In this document: in pieces, positions 26,830 through 37,072 of the stretch
How positions within the stretch are numbered: the stretch's first letter is position 1
Layout of the letters: each line of letters opens with the position of its first letter
Assembly (NCBI GenBank): GCA_003154775.1
Contig: PMES01000027.1
Span: 35,473-99,472 of the forward strand
Length of the DNA stretch: 64,000 bases
DNA from: Acidobacteriota bacterium
GTDB taxonomy: Bacteria; Acidobacteriota; Terriglobia; Acidiferrales; UBA7541
Direction of reading: 5' to 3'
The notes under the pieces: model-generated
Told to the model about the DNA's origin: nothing
What the model saw: the letters and a program-made list of their open reading frames with translations, nothing else
Databases searched by the model: none
Program-made: the position numbers and the translations under genes

Positions 26830-28133
26830 GTGACTCTTCGCAACCTCACGAGAGTTTCGATGTGAAACGTCTGGGGGAACAGATCGAACAGATGAACTTG
26901 CGTGATTTCGTAGCGGTGCGCCGGAGCCACTTCGGTGGCTGGGCGACGGTCCGAAGCGGTGAGTACCGCAAGGTCGCGCGCGAGGGTAGAAGGATCGCAG
27001 GAAAGATAGGCAATCTCTGGCGCGCCGAGATTCGCAAGCCGCGCAGCCACTTCGGCGCCCAATCCGAACCGCGGCGGATCCAGCAGCACAAAATCGGGCT
27101 GCTCCTGCTCCTTTTTCAGAAAGTCTTCCGCGTGCTCGTTGTGAGAGACGACTTGCAGGCCCGCTGCTTCCGCGTTCACGCGCAGATCGCGTGTTGCCGA
27201 AAGGTTGGCATCCACGCTCACCACCCGGGTGAACGATTTGGCGAGCGGCAGCGTGAAAAAGCCCACGCCCGCGTAGAGATCGAGCGCATAGCCGCCTTTC
27301 GCCCCTTCCAGCACGCTCTTCAACATCCCTTCAATCAGAAAGCGATTGACCTGGAAAAAGGACAGGTGACTGACGCGGAACGAGAATCCTCCGGCTTGAT
27401 GCGTCAGGTAGCCCGGACCGGAAAGCTCAAAGCGGTTCTTGCTCTGATCCAGTAGAAGCAAGCTGTCGAGTTGCGGCAGCGCGGTCTTGAAATCAGCGAC
27501 CAGGTCCTTGGCGGGCTTGGGAAAGCGCTCGAAGGCGATGTTCAGAGCCAGCTTGGCATCCTCTGAATCCACAAACGCTTCAATCTCCAGGATTCCGGGA
27601 GGCAGCGAATTGGAGCGCGCCAGCTCCTGCAATTGCCCGAAGGTCTTCGCCAGGCCCGGAGAGAGCACCGGACAGCGGTCGATCGGGATAATGTGCGCGC
27701 TTTCCGGCAGAAAATAGCCGAAGGCGCGCGGCAGGGCGTCACGAAAGGCCCATTGCGCGCGGTTGCGGTAGCCGTAAGGCTCGCCTGTGTGCGCATGGAT
27801 TTCTCCGGTCCACGACACGCCGCCAAGGCGCACGAGCGTCTCGCGGAGAATCTCGGTCTTCAAGCGTCCCTGCTCGGCAAAGGCGATGTGCTGGTAATGG
27901 CAGCCGCCGCAGACCCCGAAATGCGGGCATTCCGGTGCGATGCGCGCCGCCGCGGCCTTGGTGACCTCGAGCAGCTTCGCGTGGATCAGCTTTTTCTTTT
28001 TTGTGCGCACGGCGGCGCGCACGTGCTCGCCGGGGAGCACGTAGGGGACGAACACGGTGTTGCCTTCGGCGTGTGCCAGGCCGTCACCCCCGTACAAGAG
28101 CTTCTCAATCGATACTAGTAACTCATCAGCCAT
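26826..28133 (-). CDS. rlmD: 23S rRNA (uracil-5-)-methyltransferase, RlmD-like
   Basis: A 435-residue TrmA/RlmC/RlmD-family enzyme. The TRAM domain is at the N-terminus (IEKLLYGGDGLAHAEGNTVF). The iron-sulfur ligands follow in CPHFGVCGGCHYQH, then the SAM fold ALDLYAGVGFFTLPLA, LLDPPRFGL and the catalytic YLSCDPSTLARDL with the nucleophilic Cys. It forms 5-methyluridine in 23S rRNA (or tRNA; the family does not separate well by eye). A TAAGAT box and AGGA both lie close to the ATG. It is translationally coupled to comEC by ATGA. Confidence 0.9.
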   Translation of the reverse strand: MADELLVSIEKLLYGGDGLAHAEGNTVFVPYVLPGEHVRAAVRTKKKKLIHAKLLEVTKAAAARIAPECPHFGVCGGCHYQHIAFAEQGRLKTEILRETLVRLGGVSWTGEIHAHTGEPYGYRNRAQWAFRDALPRAFGYFLPESAHIIPIDRCPVLSPGLAKTFGQLQELARSNSLPPGILEIEAFVDSEDAKLALNIAFERFPKPAKDLVADFKTALPQLDSLLLLDQSKNRFELSGPGYLTHQAGGFSFRVSHLSFFQVNRFLIEGMLKSVLEGAKGGYALDLYAGVGFFTLPLAKSFTRVVSVDANLSATRDLRVNAEAAGLQVVSHNEHAEDFLKKEQEQPDFVLLDPPRFGLGAEVAARLANLGAPEIAYLSCDPSTLARDLAVLTASDRRPATEVAPAHRYEITQVHLFDLFPQTFHIETLVRLRRVT

Positions 28134-28295
28134 AAGTGTGCAGTCCTATCTTACGCCTTGCATGTTCAAATGTCCGCTGGCGCAGCCCATCTCCCGGTCT
28201 TCAGGGGAGAGTGGGAGCGGTGGAGGTATTGCGTCTTTGCCTGTGGGCGCGGTTTTTCATCTGGTGCTTTGTAGAAAACAGCCGCCCCCACCCGT

Positions 28296-29015
28296 TTACG
28301 AAAAATAGTACAGGCTCAGCCGCGGCAATTGGTACTCGTCCAGCAGCCGCTTCTGGAGATACTGCCTTTCCACCAGGGCCAACTGCGCGGCTTTCATTTT
28401 CCTCCGGTAGGCCGACAATTGCGAATCGACTTCCCTGCGGATCTTGAGCATCAACTCTTCGGTGGCGTTGCTGAGCAAGGTCGCGTGGACCTTGTCGTCC
28501 AGGATGGTCATGCGGCGTTCAAAATCCTCGAGGTCCAGGTTCCCCGGCGCGTCGAGGAGTGTGAGCGATTCTGCCAGGGATTCGGCCACGCGCAGCAAGG
28601 CAGCCGCGACGCTGGCTTGCGACTGCGCGAAACGTTCCGCCGCTTTTACCAGCAGGGCCGCGTTGCTTTCCATGTACTGGCGCAGCTCGCTGCGCGCGAA
28701 GGGCTCCGCTGCTCTTGCGCCGTTTGGAGAGTGTGAGCCAGCGGCCGCTTCCTGGGCTTCTTCCGCGGCATCCAGCACGGCATCGGTGCAATAGGCCAGG
28801 CTCTTCAGCGGCTTTCCCGCGCCCCGCCGCGAGCGCTGGTAGGCCTCGAAGGCGCGGTCAATCCCCTTGAGCGCGGCTTCCAACGGCACGCCTGCCTTTT
28901 GCCAAGTCTCCATGATGGCCCAGTCGAGCGGGGAGACCAGCAGGTGCGCGCCGCGCTTCTTCCAGAAGTACTCCTCAATTTCGGTGAAGTAGTTGAAGTA
29001 GTTCCAGTTGTCCAT
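28296..29015 (-). CDS. Conserved-looking protein of unknown function
   Basis: 239 residues, soluble, mostly helical. It starts MDNWNYFNYFTEIEEYFWKK. The N-terminal 75 residues (PLDWAIMETWQKAGVPLEAA, then GIDRAFEAYQ) look like a compact helical domain reminiscent of replication-initiator or DnaD-like folds. The rest has long charged helices likely to form coiled coil. I recall similar proteins in acidobacteria without assigned function. It is flanked by rlmD downstream and a repeat-filled gap upstream. No active-site motif is seen. Confidence 0.65.
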   Translation of the reverse strand: MDNWNYFNYFTEIEEYFWKKRGAHLLVSPLDWAIMETWQKAGVPLEAALKGIDRAFEAYQRSRRGAGKPLKSLAYCTDAVLDAAEEAQEAAAGSHSPNGARAAEPFARSELRQYMESNAALLVKAAERFAQSQASVAAALLRVAESLAESLTLLDAPGNLDLEDFERRMTILDDKVHATLLSNATEELMLKIRREVDSQLSAYRRKMKAAQLALVERQYLQKRLLDEYQLPRLSLYYFS

Positions 29016-29073
29016 GATTCGCTGCTGTTTTCAGCCGTACCGTCTTAACGCGCTGCTGAATAATCAAAGAAAA

Positions 29074-29173
29074 TGTCATTCCGAGACCCGTTCGCTCTTT
29101 GAACGGGAAGAGGAATCTGCTTTTTTCCATGCCCTTTGCGAAAAGCAGATCCCTCGCTTCGCTCGGGATGACA
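29074..29173. repeat. ~100-bp nested palindromic element, family C (copy 2)
   Basis: Inverted relative to the copy at 7432: begins TGTCATTCCGAG, ends CTCGGGATGACA, with inner pairs GAGGAATCTGC/GCAGATCCCTC and CCCGTTC/GAACGGG. Nested stems with unpaired spacer between them. Confidence 0.75.
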
Positions 29174-29197
29174 AAAACGTTTACGCCTTGCCGCGAT

Positions 29198-29220
29198 GGG
29201 GTCGAGCGCTGCTCGACCCC
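29198..29220. repeat. Perfect hairpin GGGGTCGAGC-GCT-GCTCGACCCC
   Basis: A ten-base stem with a three-base loop, flanked by CGAT and TAGG. Its layout (GGGG...CCCC arms around a CGCTGC centre) recalls family B but the arm sequence differs. Confidence 0.7.
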
Positions 29221-29224
29221 TAGG

Positions 29225-29348
29225 AAGGCAAACCCAAGAGCACAGTCATGAGTGACTGTGCCACAAGGCAAACCCAAGAGCACAGTCCCTTCGCGACTCA
29301 GGGCAAGCAGGAATGACTGTGCCACAAGGCAAACCCAAGAGCGGGCCG
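29225..29348. repeat. Three direct copies of a 23-nt motif, family E
   Basis: AAGGCAAACCCAAGAGCACAGT occurs at 29225 and 29265, and its first 18 bases at 29326. GACTGTGCCAC precedes the second and third copies, so GACTGTGC and GCACAGTC can pair into a hairpin around the motif. Spacing is unequal (40 and 61 nt). Confidence 0.75.
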
Positions 29349-29351
29349 TCT

Positions 29352-30191
29352 CTAACGTTGAACCTTTTTCGATGCTGCCTGCGGGGCGGCGACCGGCGGC
29401 TCCGCATGTTTGCCGTGGCCTTCAGGGTGCTGGTTCTTCTCCCAGATCAGGCGCAAACCCGTCAGCGTCAAAAACTCCTCGACATGCTGGATGTGCTTCG
29501 ACCCACGCGCCACCAGCCGTGCCTGTCCGCCCGTGGCCACGACGGCAGCTTCGGCCTTCAGCTCCGCCTTGATGCGCGTGAGCATGCCGTCCACCAAATC
29601 CACCCAGCCGTAGTACAAACCGGCCTGCATATGCGTCACGGTGTTCGTACCGATCACCTTGCCGGGATCCTTGATCTCCACGCGGGGCAAGCGCGCCGCG
29701 CGCGTAAACAGCGCCTCCGACGAAATTCCGAGTCCCGGCGCAATCACCCCGCCTACGTATTCGCACTTCGCCGAAATCACATCGAAGGTGATGGCGGTGC
29801 CGAAATCCACGACGATGCACGGCCCGCCAAACTGATGAAACGCCGCCACGCCGTTGACGATGCGGTCCGCGCCAACTTCCATGGGATTGTCCACCAGCAC
29901 CGCCATGCCCGTCTTCACGCCGGGTTCCACGAACAGCGCCTTCTTGCCCAGGTAGACGCGAGACATCTCCGCCAGCGTCCAATTCATCGGCGGCACGACG
30001 GAACTGATCATCACCCCGGTGATCATTTCCTGGTTGAGCCCGGCCAGGCTGAAAAGGTTGCGGGTCAGCACGCCGTATTCGTCCACGGTCTGCGCGCGCG
30101 CCGTGGTCAAGCGCCAGTTGGCGATCAGTTCTTCGCCGCGAAAGACGCCCAGCACGGTGTTGCTGTTGCCAATGTCAATCGTCAGCAGCAT
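29352..30191 (-). CDS. coaX: Type III pantothenate kinase
   Basis: A 279-residue ASKHA-fold kinase for the first step of coenzyme A synthesis. It shows LLTIDIGNSNTVLGVF (phosphate-binding loop), a VDFGTAITFDV motif, AGVISSV-like region and FVEPGVKTGMAV, all as in CoaX. Type III enzymes are not feedback-inhibited by CoA and typically need a monovalent cation. The ATG directly abuts the birA stop, a common CoaX-BirA arrangement. The C-terminal 25 residues are a charged, Ala/Pro-rich tail without homology. Confidence 0.95.
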   Translation of the reverse strand: MLLTIDIGNSNTVLGVFRGEELIANWRLTTARAQTVDEYGVLTRNLFSLAGLNQEMITGVMISSVVPPMNWTLAEMSRVYLGKKALFVEPGVKTGMAVLVDNPMEVGADRIVNGVAAFHQFGGPCIVVDFGTAITFDVISAKCEYVGGVIAPGLGISSEALFTRAARLPRVEIKDPGKVIGTNTVTHMQAGLYYGWVDLVDGMLTRIKAELKAEAAVVATGGQARLVARGSKHIQHVEEFLTLTGLRLIWEKNQHPEGHGKHAEPPVAAPQAASKKVQR

Positions 30192-31199
30192 CTAGCGAAC
30201 CTCGGTCACATCACCTGCGATCACGGTATGCACTTGCCCGTCGTCCTTCTCTACGCGCAACAATCCCTCGGGGCTCAGGCCATAGGTCTTCCCGAAATAA
30301 GTTTCCCTTCCGGACTCCACTTTCACGCGCTTGCCCTGGGCGAAATCCGATTCCCGTTGGAAGCGATCCACAACATACGACGGCCCTTCGCGCAGGAAAC
30401 GATTGTAGTCGGTCTCGAATTGCGTCAGCAACCGCACCAGCAACTCCAGGCGCGAATGGGCCTTACCGGATTCCCTGCGCAGGGAAGTGGCCAGCCCCGT
30501 AATGTCCGGCGGAAACTTCTGCTGATTGACGTTGATGCCCAGGCCGATCACCACAAAGCGCACCAGAGTCGGTTCCGCATGCATTTCCGTCAGGATGCCG
30601 CCCAATTTTGCGCCATTCAGGAGCAGGTCATTCGGCCATTTCAACTCGGCATCTAATCCTGTTTGCGCCTGAATCGCGGCGCGCGAGGACAATCCCGCCA
30701 ACATCGTCAGCAACGGCGCCAGCACCGGCGAAAGCGTGGGCCGGAGCAGCAGCGTCACGTAGATTCCCGTGCCGCGCTCGGAATGCCATGTGCGTCCCGC
30801 GCGGCCTCTCCCGGCGGTCTGTTCTTCCGCCAGCACCACCGCGCCTTCCGGTTCGCCGGCGTAGCCCAGCTCCATGGCCACGCGATTCGTCGAATCGGTC
30901 TTGAAGAAGTGATACAGGCGTTTGCCGAATAAACTTCCCTTCATCCGCTTGCGCAGCAAATCGGGCGTCAGGATATCGGGAACTTCTTCCAGGAAGTAGC
31001 CGTCGCCCTGCTGCCCCTTCACACGTACACCTAGCTCGCGCAGGAGTTGCACCCAACGCCACACGGTGGAACGCGAAACGCCGATTTCGCGCGCCATGCG
31101 CGCGCCGCTGATAACGATAGTGGCGTTTTCCGCGAGCAGCGTCAGCAACGCTGCGATTCGACGGTCGGTTGTTCCTGGCAAAGAGGTGGCTTGCGGCAT
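30192..31199 (-). CDS. birA: Bifunctional biotin--[acetyl-CoA-carboxylase] ligase and repressor
   Basis: 335 residues with three BirA domains. An N-terminal winged helix has MAREIGVSRSTVWRWVQLLR (recognition helix). The catalytic biotin ligase core shows EEQTAGRGRAGRTWHSERG, LKWPNDLLLNG and VVIGLGINVNQQ. A C-terminal SH3-like domain ends SPEGLLRVEKDDGQVHTV. It biotinylates the carboxylase carrier protein, and the HTH suggests it also represses biotin genes. Biotin synthesis genes are not in the window. It is followed without gap by coaX and preceded by nadC, giving a cofactor-themed operon. Confidence 0.95.
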   Translation of the reverse strand: MPQATSLPGTTDRRIAALLTLLAENATIVISGARMAREIGVSRSTVWRWVQLLRELGVRVKGQQGDGYFLEEVPDILTPDLLRKRMKGSLFGKRLYHFFKTDSTNRVAMELGYAGEPEGAVVLAEEQTAGRGRAGRTWHSERGTGIYVTLLLRPTLSPVLAPLLTMLAGLSSRAAIQAQTGLDAELKWPNDLLLNGAKLGGILTEMHAEPTLVRFVVIGLGINVNQQKFPPDITGLATSLRRESGKAHSRLELLVRLLTQFETDYNRFLREGPSYVVDRFQRESDFAQGKRVKVESGRETYFGKTYGLSPEGLLRVEKDDGQVHTVIAGDVTEVR

Positions 31200-31232
31200 C
31201 AGGCCCCGTTCCTGTGCTCCTGTTGCCCTAGC

Positions 31233-32162
31233 TTACTTTTCTTGGATGCAGTCCACAAGCAAACTTACATCCGCCGCGGGCGCCGAATGGGTGAGCGCTC
31301 CCGACGAGAGAAAGTCCGCGCCGGTCTCGGCGTACGCGCGTGCATTCTGGAGCGTGATGCCGCCGGAAATTTCCACGATGCAGTCGGCCCGCAGCTCGCG
31401 CGCGATCTTTACGCAGCGGCGCGCCTCTTCTGGCGTCATGTTGTCCAGCAGCACGGACGCCGCGCCTGCTCCCAGCGCCTCGCGCAATTCAGATTCGTTG
31501 CGCACTTCGATCTGGATGGGCAGGGAAGCGGCTTCGGCGGGCGAAGGCGTCGTGCCTACCGCTTCATAAGCCGTCATGGCGCGCGGTTGCATCTGCGCCG
31601 CCGCGAAGGCGTGCGCCTGGTCCAGCGCGGCCTTCACGCCACCCGCCAGGGCGATGTGATTTTCCTTCAGCAGAACCGCATCGTAGAGTCCGATGCGGTG
31701 ATTCGTGCCGCCGCCCTTCTTCACGGCGTATTTTTCCAGGAGGCGCAGCCCCGGCGTGGTTTTTCGCGTGTCGCGGATCTTGGCGCGCGTTCCGTCGAGC
31801 TGTTGGGTGAAGCGACGCGTCAGCGTGGCAATGCCGCTCAGCCGGCCCAGAAAATTCAGCGCGGTGCGCTCGCCTGTCAGAATGGCTGCAGCCTTGCCGG
31901 AAAGGTGCAGCAGCAGTTCGCCGTTCTTTACCAGTTGGCCGTCTTTGGCGCACAGGTCCACGAGCATCCGGGGGTCGAGCTTTTTGAAAATTAATTCCGC
32001 CAGGGGGAGACCTGCGCAAACCAGCTCCTGCTTCGCCAAGATATGTGCGTGACCTAGGGCATTTGCCGGGATGGTGGCTGCGACGGTTGCATCGCCCGTG
32101 CCGACGTCCTCCGCCAGACCCCGCTCAACCAGTTCCGTGATGTAGGGTGAATTCCAGTCCAT
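31233..32162 (-). CDS. nadC: Nicotinate-nucleotide pyrophosphorylase (carboxylating)
   Basis: A 309-residue type II phosphoribosyltransferase that converts quinolinate and PRPP to nicotinate mononucleotide in de novo NAD synthesis. Family motifs visible: ELVCAGLPLAELIF, ERTALNFLGRLSGIAT, RDTRKTTPGLRLLEKYAV, GLYDAVLLKENHI, IQIEVRNESELREAL and SVLLDNMTPEEARR, ending with ISGGITLQNARAYAETGAD. Length is slightly above the common 280-300. Upstream of birA by about 30 nt on the same strand. nadA and nadB are not seen. Confidence 0.96.
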   Translation of the reverse strand: MDWNSPYITELVERGLAEDVGTGDATVAATIPANALGHAHILAKQELVCAGLPLAELIFKKLDPRMLVDLCAKDGQLVKNGELLLHLSGKAAAILTGERTALNFLGRLSGIATLTRRFTQQLDGTRAKIRDTRKTTPGLRLLEKYAVKKGGGTNHRIGLYDAVLLKENHIALAGGVKAALDQAHAFAAAQMQPRAMTAYEAVGTTPSPAEAASLPIQIEVRNESELREALGAGAASVLLDNMTPEEARRCVKIARELRADCIVEISGGITLQNARAYAETGADFLSSGALTHSAPAADVSLLVDCIQEK

Positions 32163-32174
32163 TGAGCGTCCTCG

Positions 32175-32199
32175 TAGGGGCGCAGCACTGCTGCGCCCC
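32175..32199. repeat. Palindrome family B (copy 1, short form)
   Basis: TAGGGGCGCAGCACTGCTGCGCCCC followed by GTCTCGGCAGA. The same hairpin starts the two longer repeats at 40125 and 41255, but here only the first ~35 bases match. It lies between nadC and valS. Confidence 0.75.
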
Positions 32200-32244
32200 G
32201 TCTCGGCAGAATCTTAAATTAAACAGGCAATTCCAGCAGGCCGC

Positions 32245-34947
<2,703 letters not shown>

Positions 34948-35179
34948 CCCGCAGGTTTCTCCTCGTGTTCCAACGCATCGGCGCAAGGCGCGTCCATCGT
35001 GTCGCAAGGTAATCTTTGAATATACGGGCAGGCAGTCCGCGGCGTCAATTCGGGCGCCCGGCTGGAAGGGATGTCTTAGTTCAATCCGGGGAATTACAGA
35101 CGATGATCGAAGGGTTCAGTTTACAAGAGGAGTGCTTGGAGTGGATCTGGCGCGGTGTGATAAGCGGCCAGGGGCCCAG

Positions 35180-36847
35180 CTAGGACTTGTGGGAATTCAG
35201 CTCTTCTTTGACGAGGGCTTCGATCACGGGTCTGAGAATTTCGTGCGTGACCTTTTGCATCACGTCGGGACTCATTTTCTCCAGGACCCGCGCGACCAGG
35301 GCTTCGATGTCTAACTGTTTTGGTTCAGGCGCAGGCGCTGCCTCGGGTATGGGCGCTTCTGCCATGGGCGCCTCAGCCACAGGCGCTTCCTCTACAGGCA
35401 CAGGAGCGGCCCAGCTTGGCTCCTCTGCTTTGTAGACCGGTACGTCCTGCGTCTCGTCGGGTTTGGCTTCGTGCACCACCGGAGCTACGTGCGCTTCTAC
35501 CGCCGCAGGCGCTGCTTCCGGCGTGTGAATCTCTTCCGCAGGCGCAACGTTCGGCAATTCTACTACCGGCTCTGGCTCGGCTTCCGGAACGGGGGGCATG
35601 GGTTCCTGGACGGGTTCCTGGTGGGAAGCTGCTGCCTCAGCCACAGGCGTTCCCGCCGCCGGTGCATCCCAAGTCGCTGCAAGCTGCGAAGCCTTGCGCG
35701 CTTCCGGCTCCCAAGGCGTCGAGGATGCGGAGAACCAAGTACTCGCGGGCGGCGCTTCCTTGTGAGTTTCCACTACCGCTTGCGGTTCGGGCTTTGCTTC
35801 GGGTCTTTTCTCAACCGTTTCCGCACTCCGCGCCAACTTATCTTCGACACCGGCTGCCATCGCGGCGGCCCAGGCGTCGCCGGAGAAGGGAACTGGCGAA
35901 TCCGCGGGCTTGGCTTCGAGCGTGGAGACCGCAACGGCCTCAACCGTTTCAGTCGCGGGCGACTTCGCATTGCCGGTCTGGCAAGGCGGCGAAGGAATGT
36001 TTTTGGCTGGGGAATTTCCATGGAATGCTTCATCGCGCCAGTCCGCCACGTCGTTGCTTGGAACGGCCGCTTTTTGCAGGGCCTCATCCAGGCCACCGGG
36101 GTGCCAACGCGCGTGCAGCGAATTGTCTCCGTCTTTGTGTTCCTCTTCTTCCTCTTCGCCGTGCGCGCTCCACTTTCGTTCATCCGCCAGTTGGGAATGT
36201 GCGGTAGTCTGAGCGGCGGCCTCATCCTCTTCATGTTCATGCGTGCCCAGCAGGCTGCCAAATGCCACCGGACCTTGCCCGGCGGCGATCTTCAGTTGTT
36301 GCGGCTGCGTCGGAAATTCCTCGGGAACGTCAGAGGTCTCCTCCTCCGGGTCCGGCGTCTTTCCCGCTTTGAGTCCTGCGAGCTTCGACGGGGCAGCGGG
36401 CTTCAGCCACTGTGTGGCGTTCTTCCGCGGGGGCTCGGGCGTCTTCTCCACGGGAGGGTGCGGGCCAATCGAAATGCCCGCGCGCGCCAACGCCGACTTC
36501 ACCATCGCAATCAACGGATCGGGCGGCACAAACGGCTTCTTCAAAACGCCGTCCGCGCCCACGCGCTGGGCTTCCTGCTCATCCAGCGGATCAAACGCCC
36601 CCACCAGCAAAATCACGGGAATGTGCGAAAGCGTTGGATCTTCCTTGACGTAGCGGCAAACTTCGTAGCCATTCCGCACGGGCATGAAGACATCAGCGAG
36701 GACCAGGTCGGGATGAATATCGGAAATCTTGCGCACGGCGGCTTCGCCGTTGCCCACGGCGACGACCTCGATTCCCTGATCTTTCAGGGCCAGCCCCACC
36801 ATCTTCTGGATGTTACTGTTATCGTCCGCAACCAGGATCTTGGCCAC
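35180..36847 (-). CDS. Response regulator with long Pro/Ala/Glu linker and conserved C-terminal helix
   Basis: About 555 residues from a GTG at 36847 (AGGACG upstream). Residues 1-125 are a receiver domain: ILVADDNSNIQKM with the acidic pair, DLVLADVFMPVRNG with the phospho-acceptor Asp, and GVLKKPFVPPD with the conserved Lys. About 380 residues of low-complexity sequence follow, rich in Ala, Pro and Glu, with repeats such as APVAEAPMAEAPIPEAAP. The final 45 residues (ALVARVLEKMSPDVMQKVT, then EILRPVIEALVKEEL) form amphipathic helices that resemble the PopZ-type oligomerisation tail. No DNA-binding domain is present. A scaffold or polar-localisation output is plausible; no kinase is adjacent. 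Confidence 0.75.
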   Translation of the reverse strand: MAKILVADDNSNIQKMVGLALKDQGIEVVAVGNGEAAVRKISDIHPDLVLADVFMPVRNGYEVCRYVKEDPTLSHIPVILLVGAFDPLDEQEAQRVGADGVLKKPFVPPDPLIAMVKSALARAGISIGPHPPVEKTPEPPRKNATQWLKPAAPSKLAGLKAGKTPDPEEETSDVPEEFPTQPQQLKIAAGQGPVAFGSLLGTHEHEEDEAAAQTTAHSQLADERKWSAHGEEEEEEHKDGDNSLHARWHPGGLDEALQKAAVPSNDVADWRDEAFHGNSPAKNIPSPPCQTGNAKSPATETVEAVAVSTLEAKPADSPVPFSGDAWAAAMAAGVEDKLARSAETVEKRPEAKPEPQAVVETHKEAPPASTWFSASSTPWEPEARKASQLAATWDAPAAGTPVAEAAASHQEPVQEPMPPVPEAEPEPVVELPNVAPAEEIHTPEAAPAAVEAHVAPVVHEAKPDETQDVPVYKAEEPSWAAPVPVEEAPVAEAPMAEAPIPEAAPAPEPKQLDIEALVARVLEKMSPDVMQKVTHEILRPVIEALVKEELNSHKS

Positions 36848-36983
36848 CGAACGTCCTCCCGACAACCCACACCAACCACAGGTGGAGATTCAAACTGTAT
36901 TGGAGCATTCAGGCGAGAGGGCGTCAATCACCACGAGGCGCGGTGTGTCGGAAGTAGACATGGCGCGTTTCTTATCTGCAACC

Positions 36984-37024
36984 TGTCCCAAAGGACAAGG
37001 GGTGCGACCCAAGTCGCACCCTTT
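36984..37024. repeat. Two adjacent hairpins between bamD and the response regulator
   Basis: TGTCC-CAAA-GGACA (36984-36997) is followed directly by AAGGGGTGCGAC-CCAA-GTCGCACCCTTT (to 37024), whose 12-bp stem has one mismatch. They lie downstream of bamD and upstream of the response regulator, and could end one transcript or separate the two. Confidence 0.6.
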
Positions 37025-37072
37025 GAAGTACCTAGAGCGATTTTCCGCTACGGCAGGAGGGGCCGCTCCCCA

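Larger units (their letters stand above)
29016..29351. other. Repeat-filled gap between coaX and the 28296 gene
   Basis: No gene. It holds a family C element (29074-29173), a perfect 10-bp hairpin (29198-29220) and three direct copies of a 23-nt motif (family E, 29225-29348). The concentration of unrelated repeat families suggests a permissive insertion site. Confidence 0.7.

Noticed and set aside
29225..29348. CRISPR-like short direct repeats
   Set aside because: Only three copies, spacings of 40 and 61 nt, the third copy is partial, and no cas gene is nearby. Better read as a small dispersed repeat.
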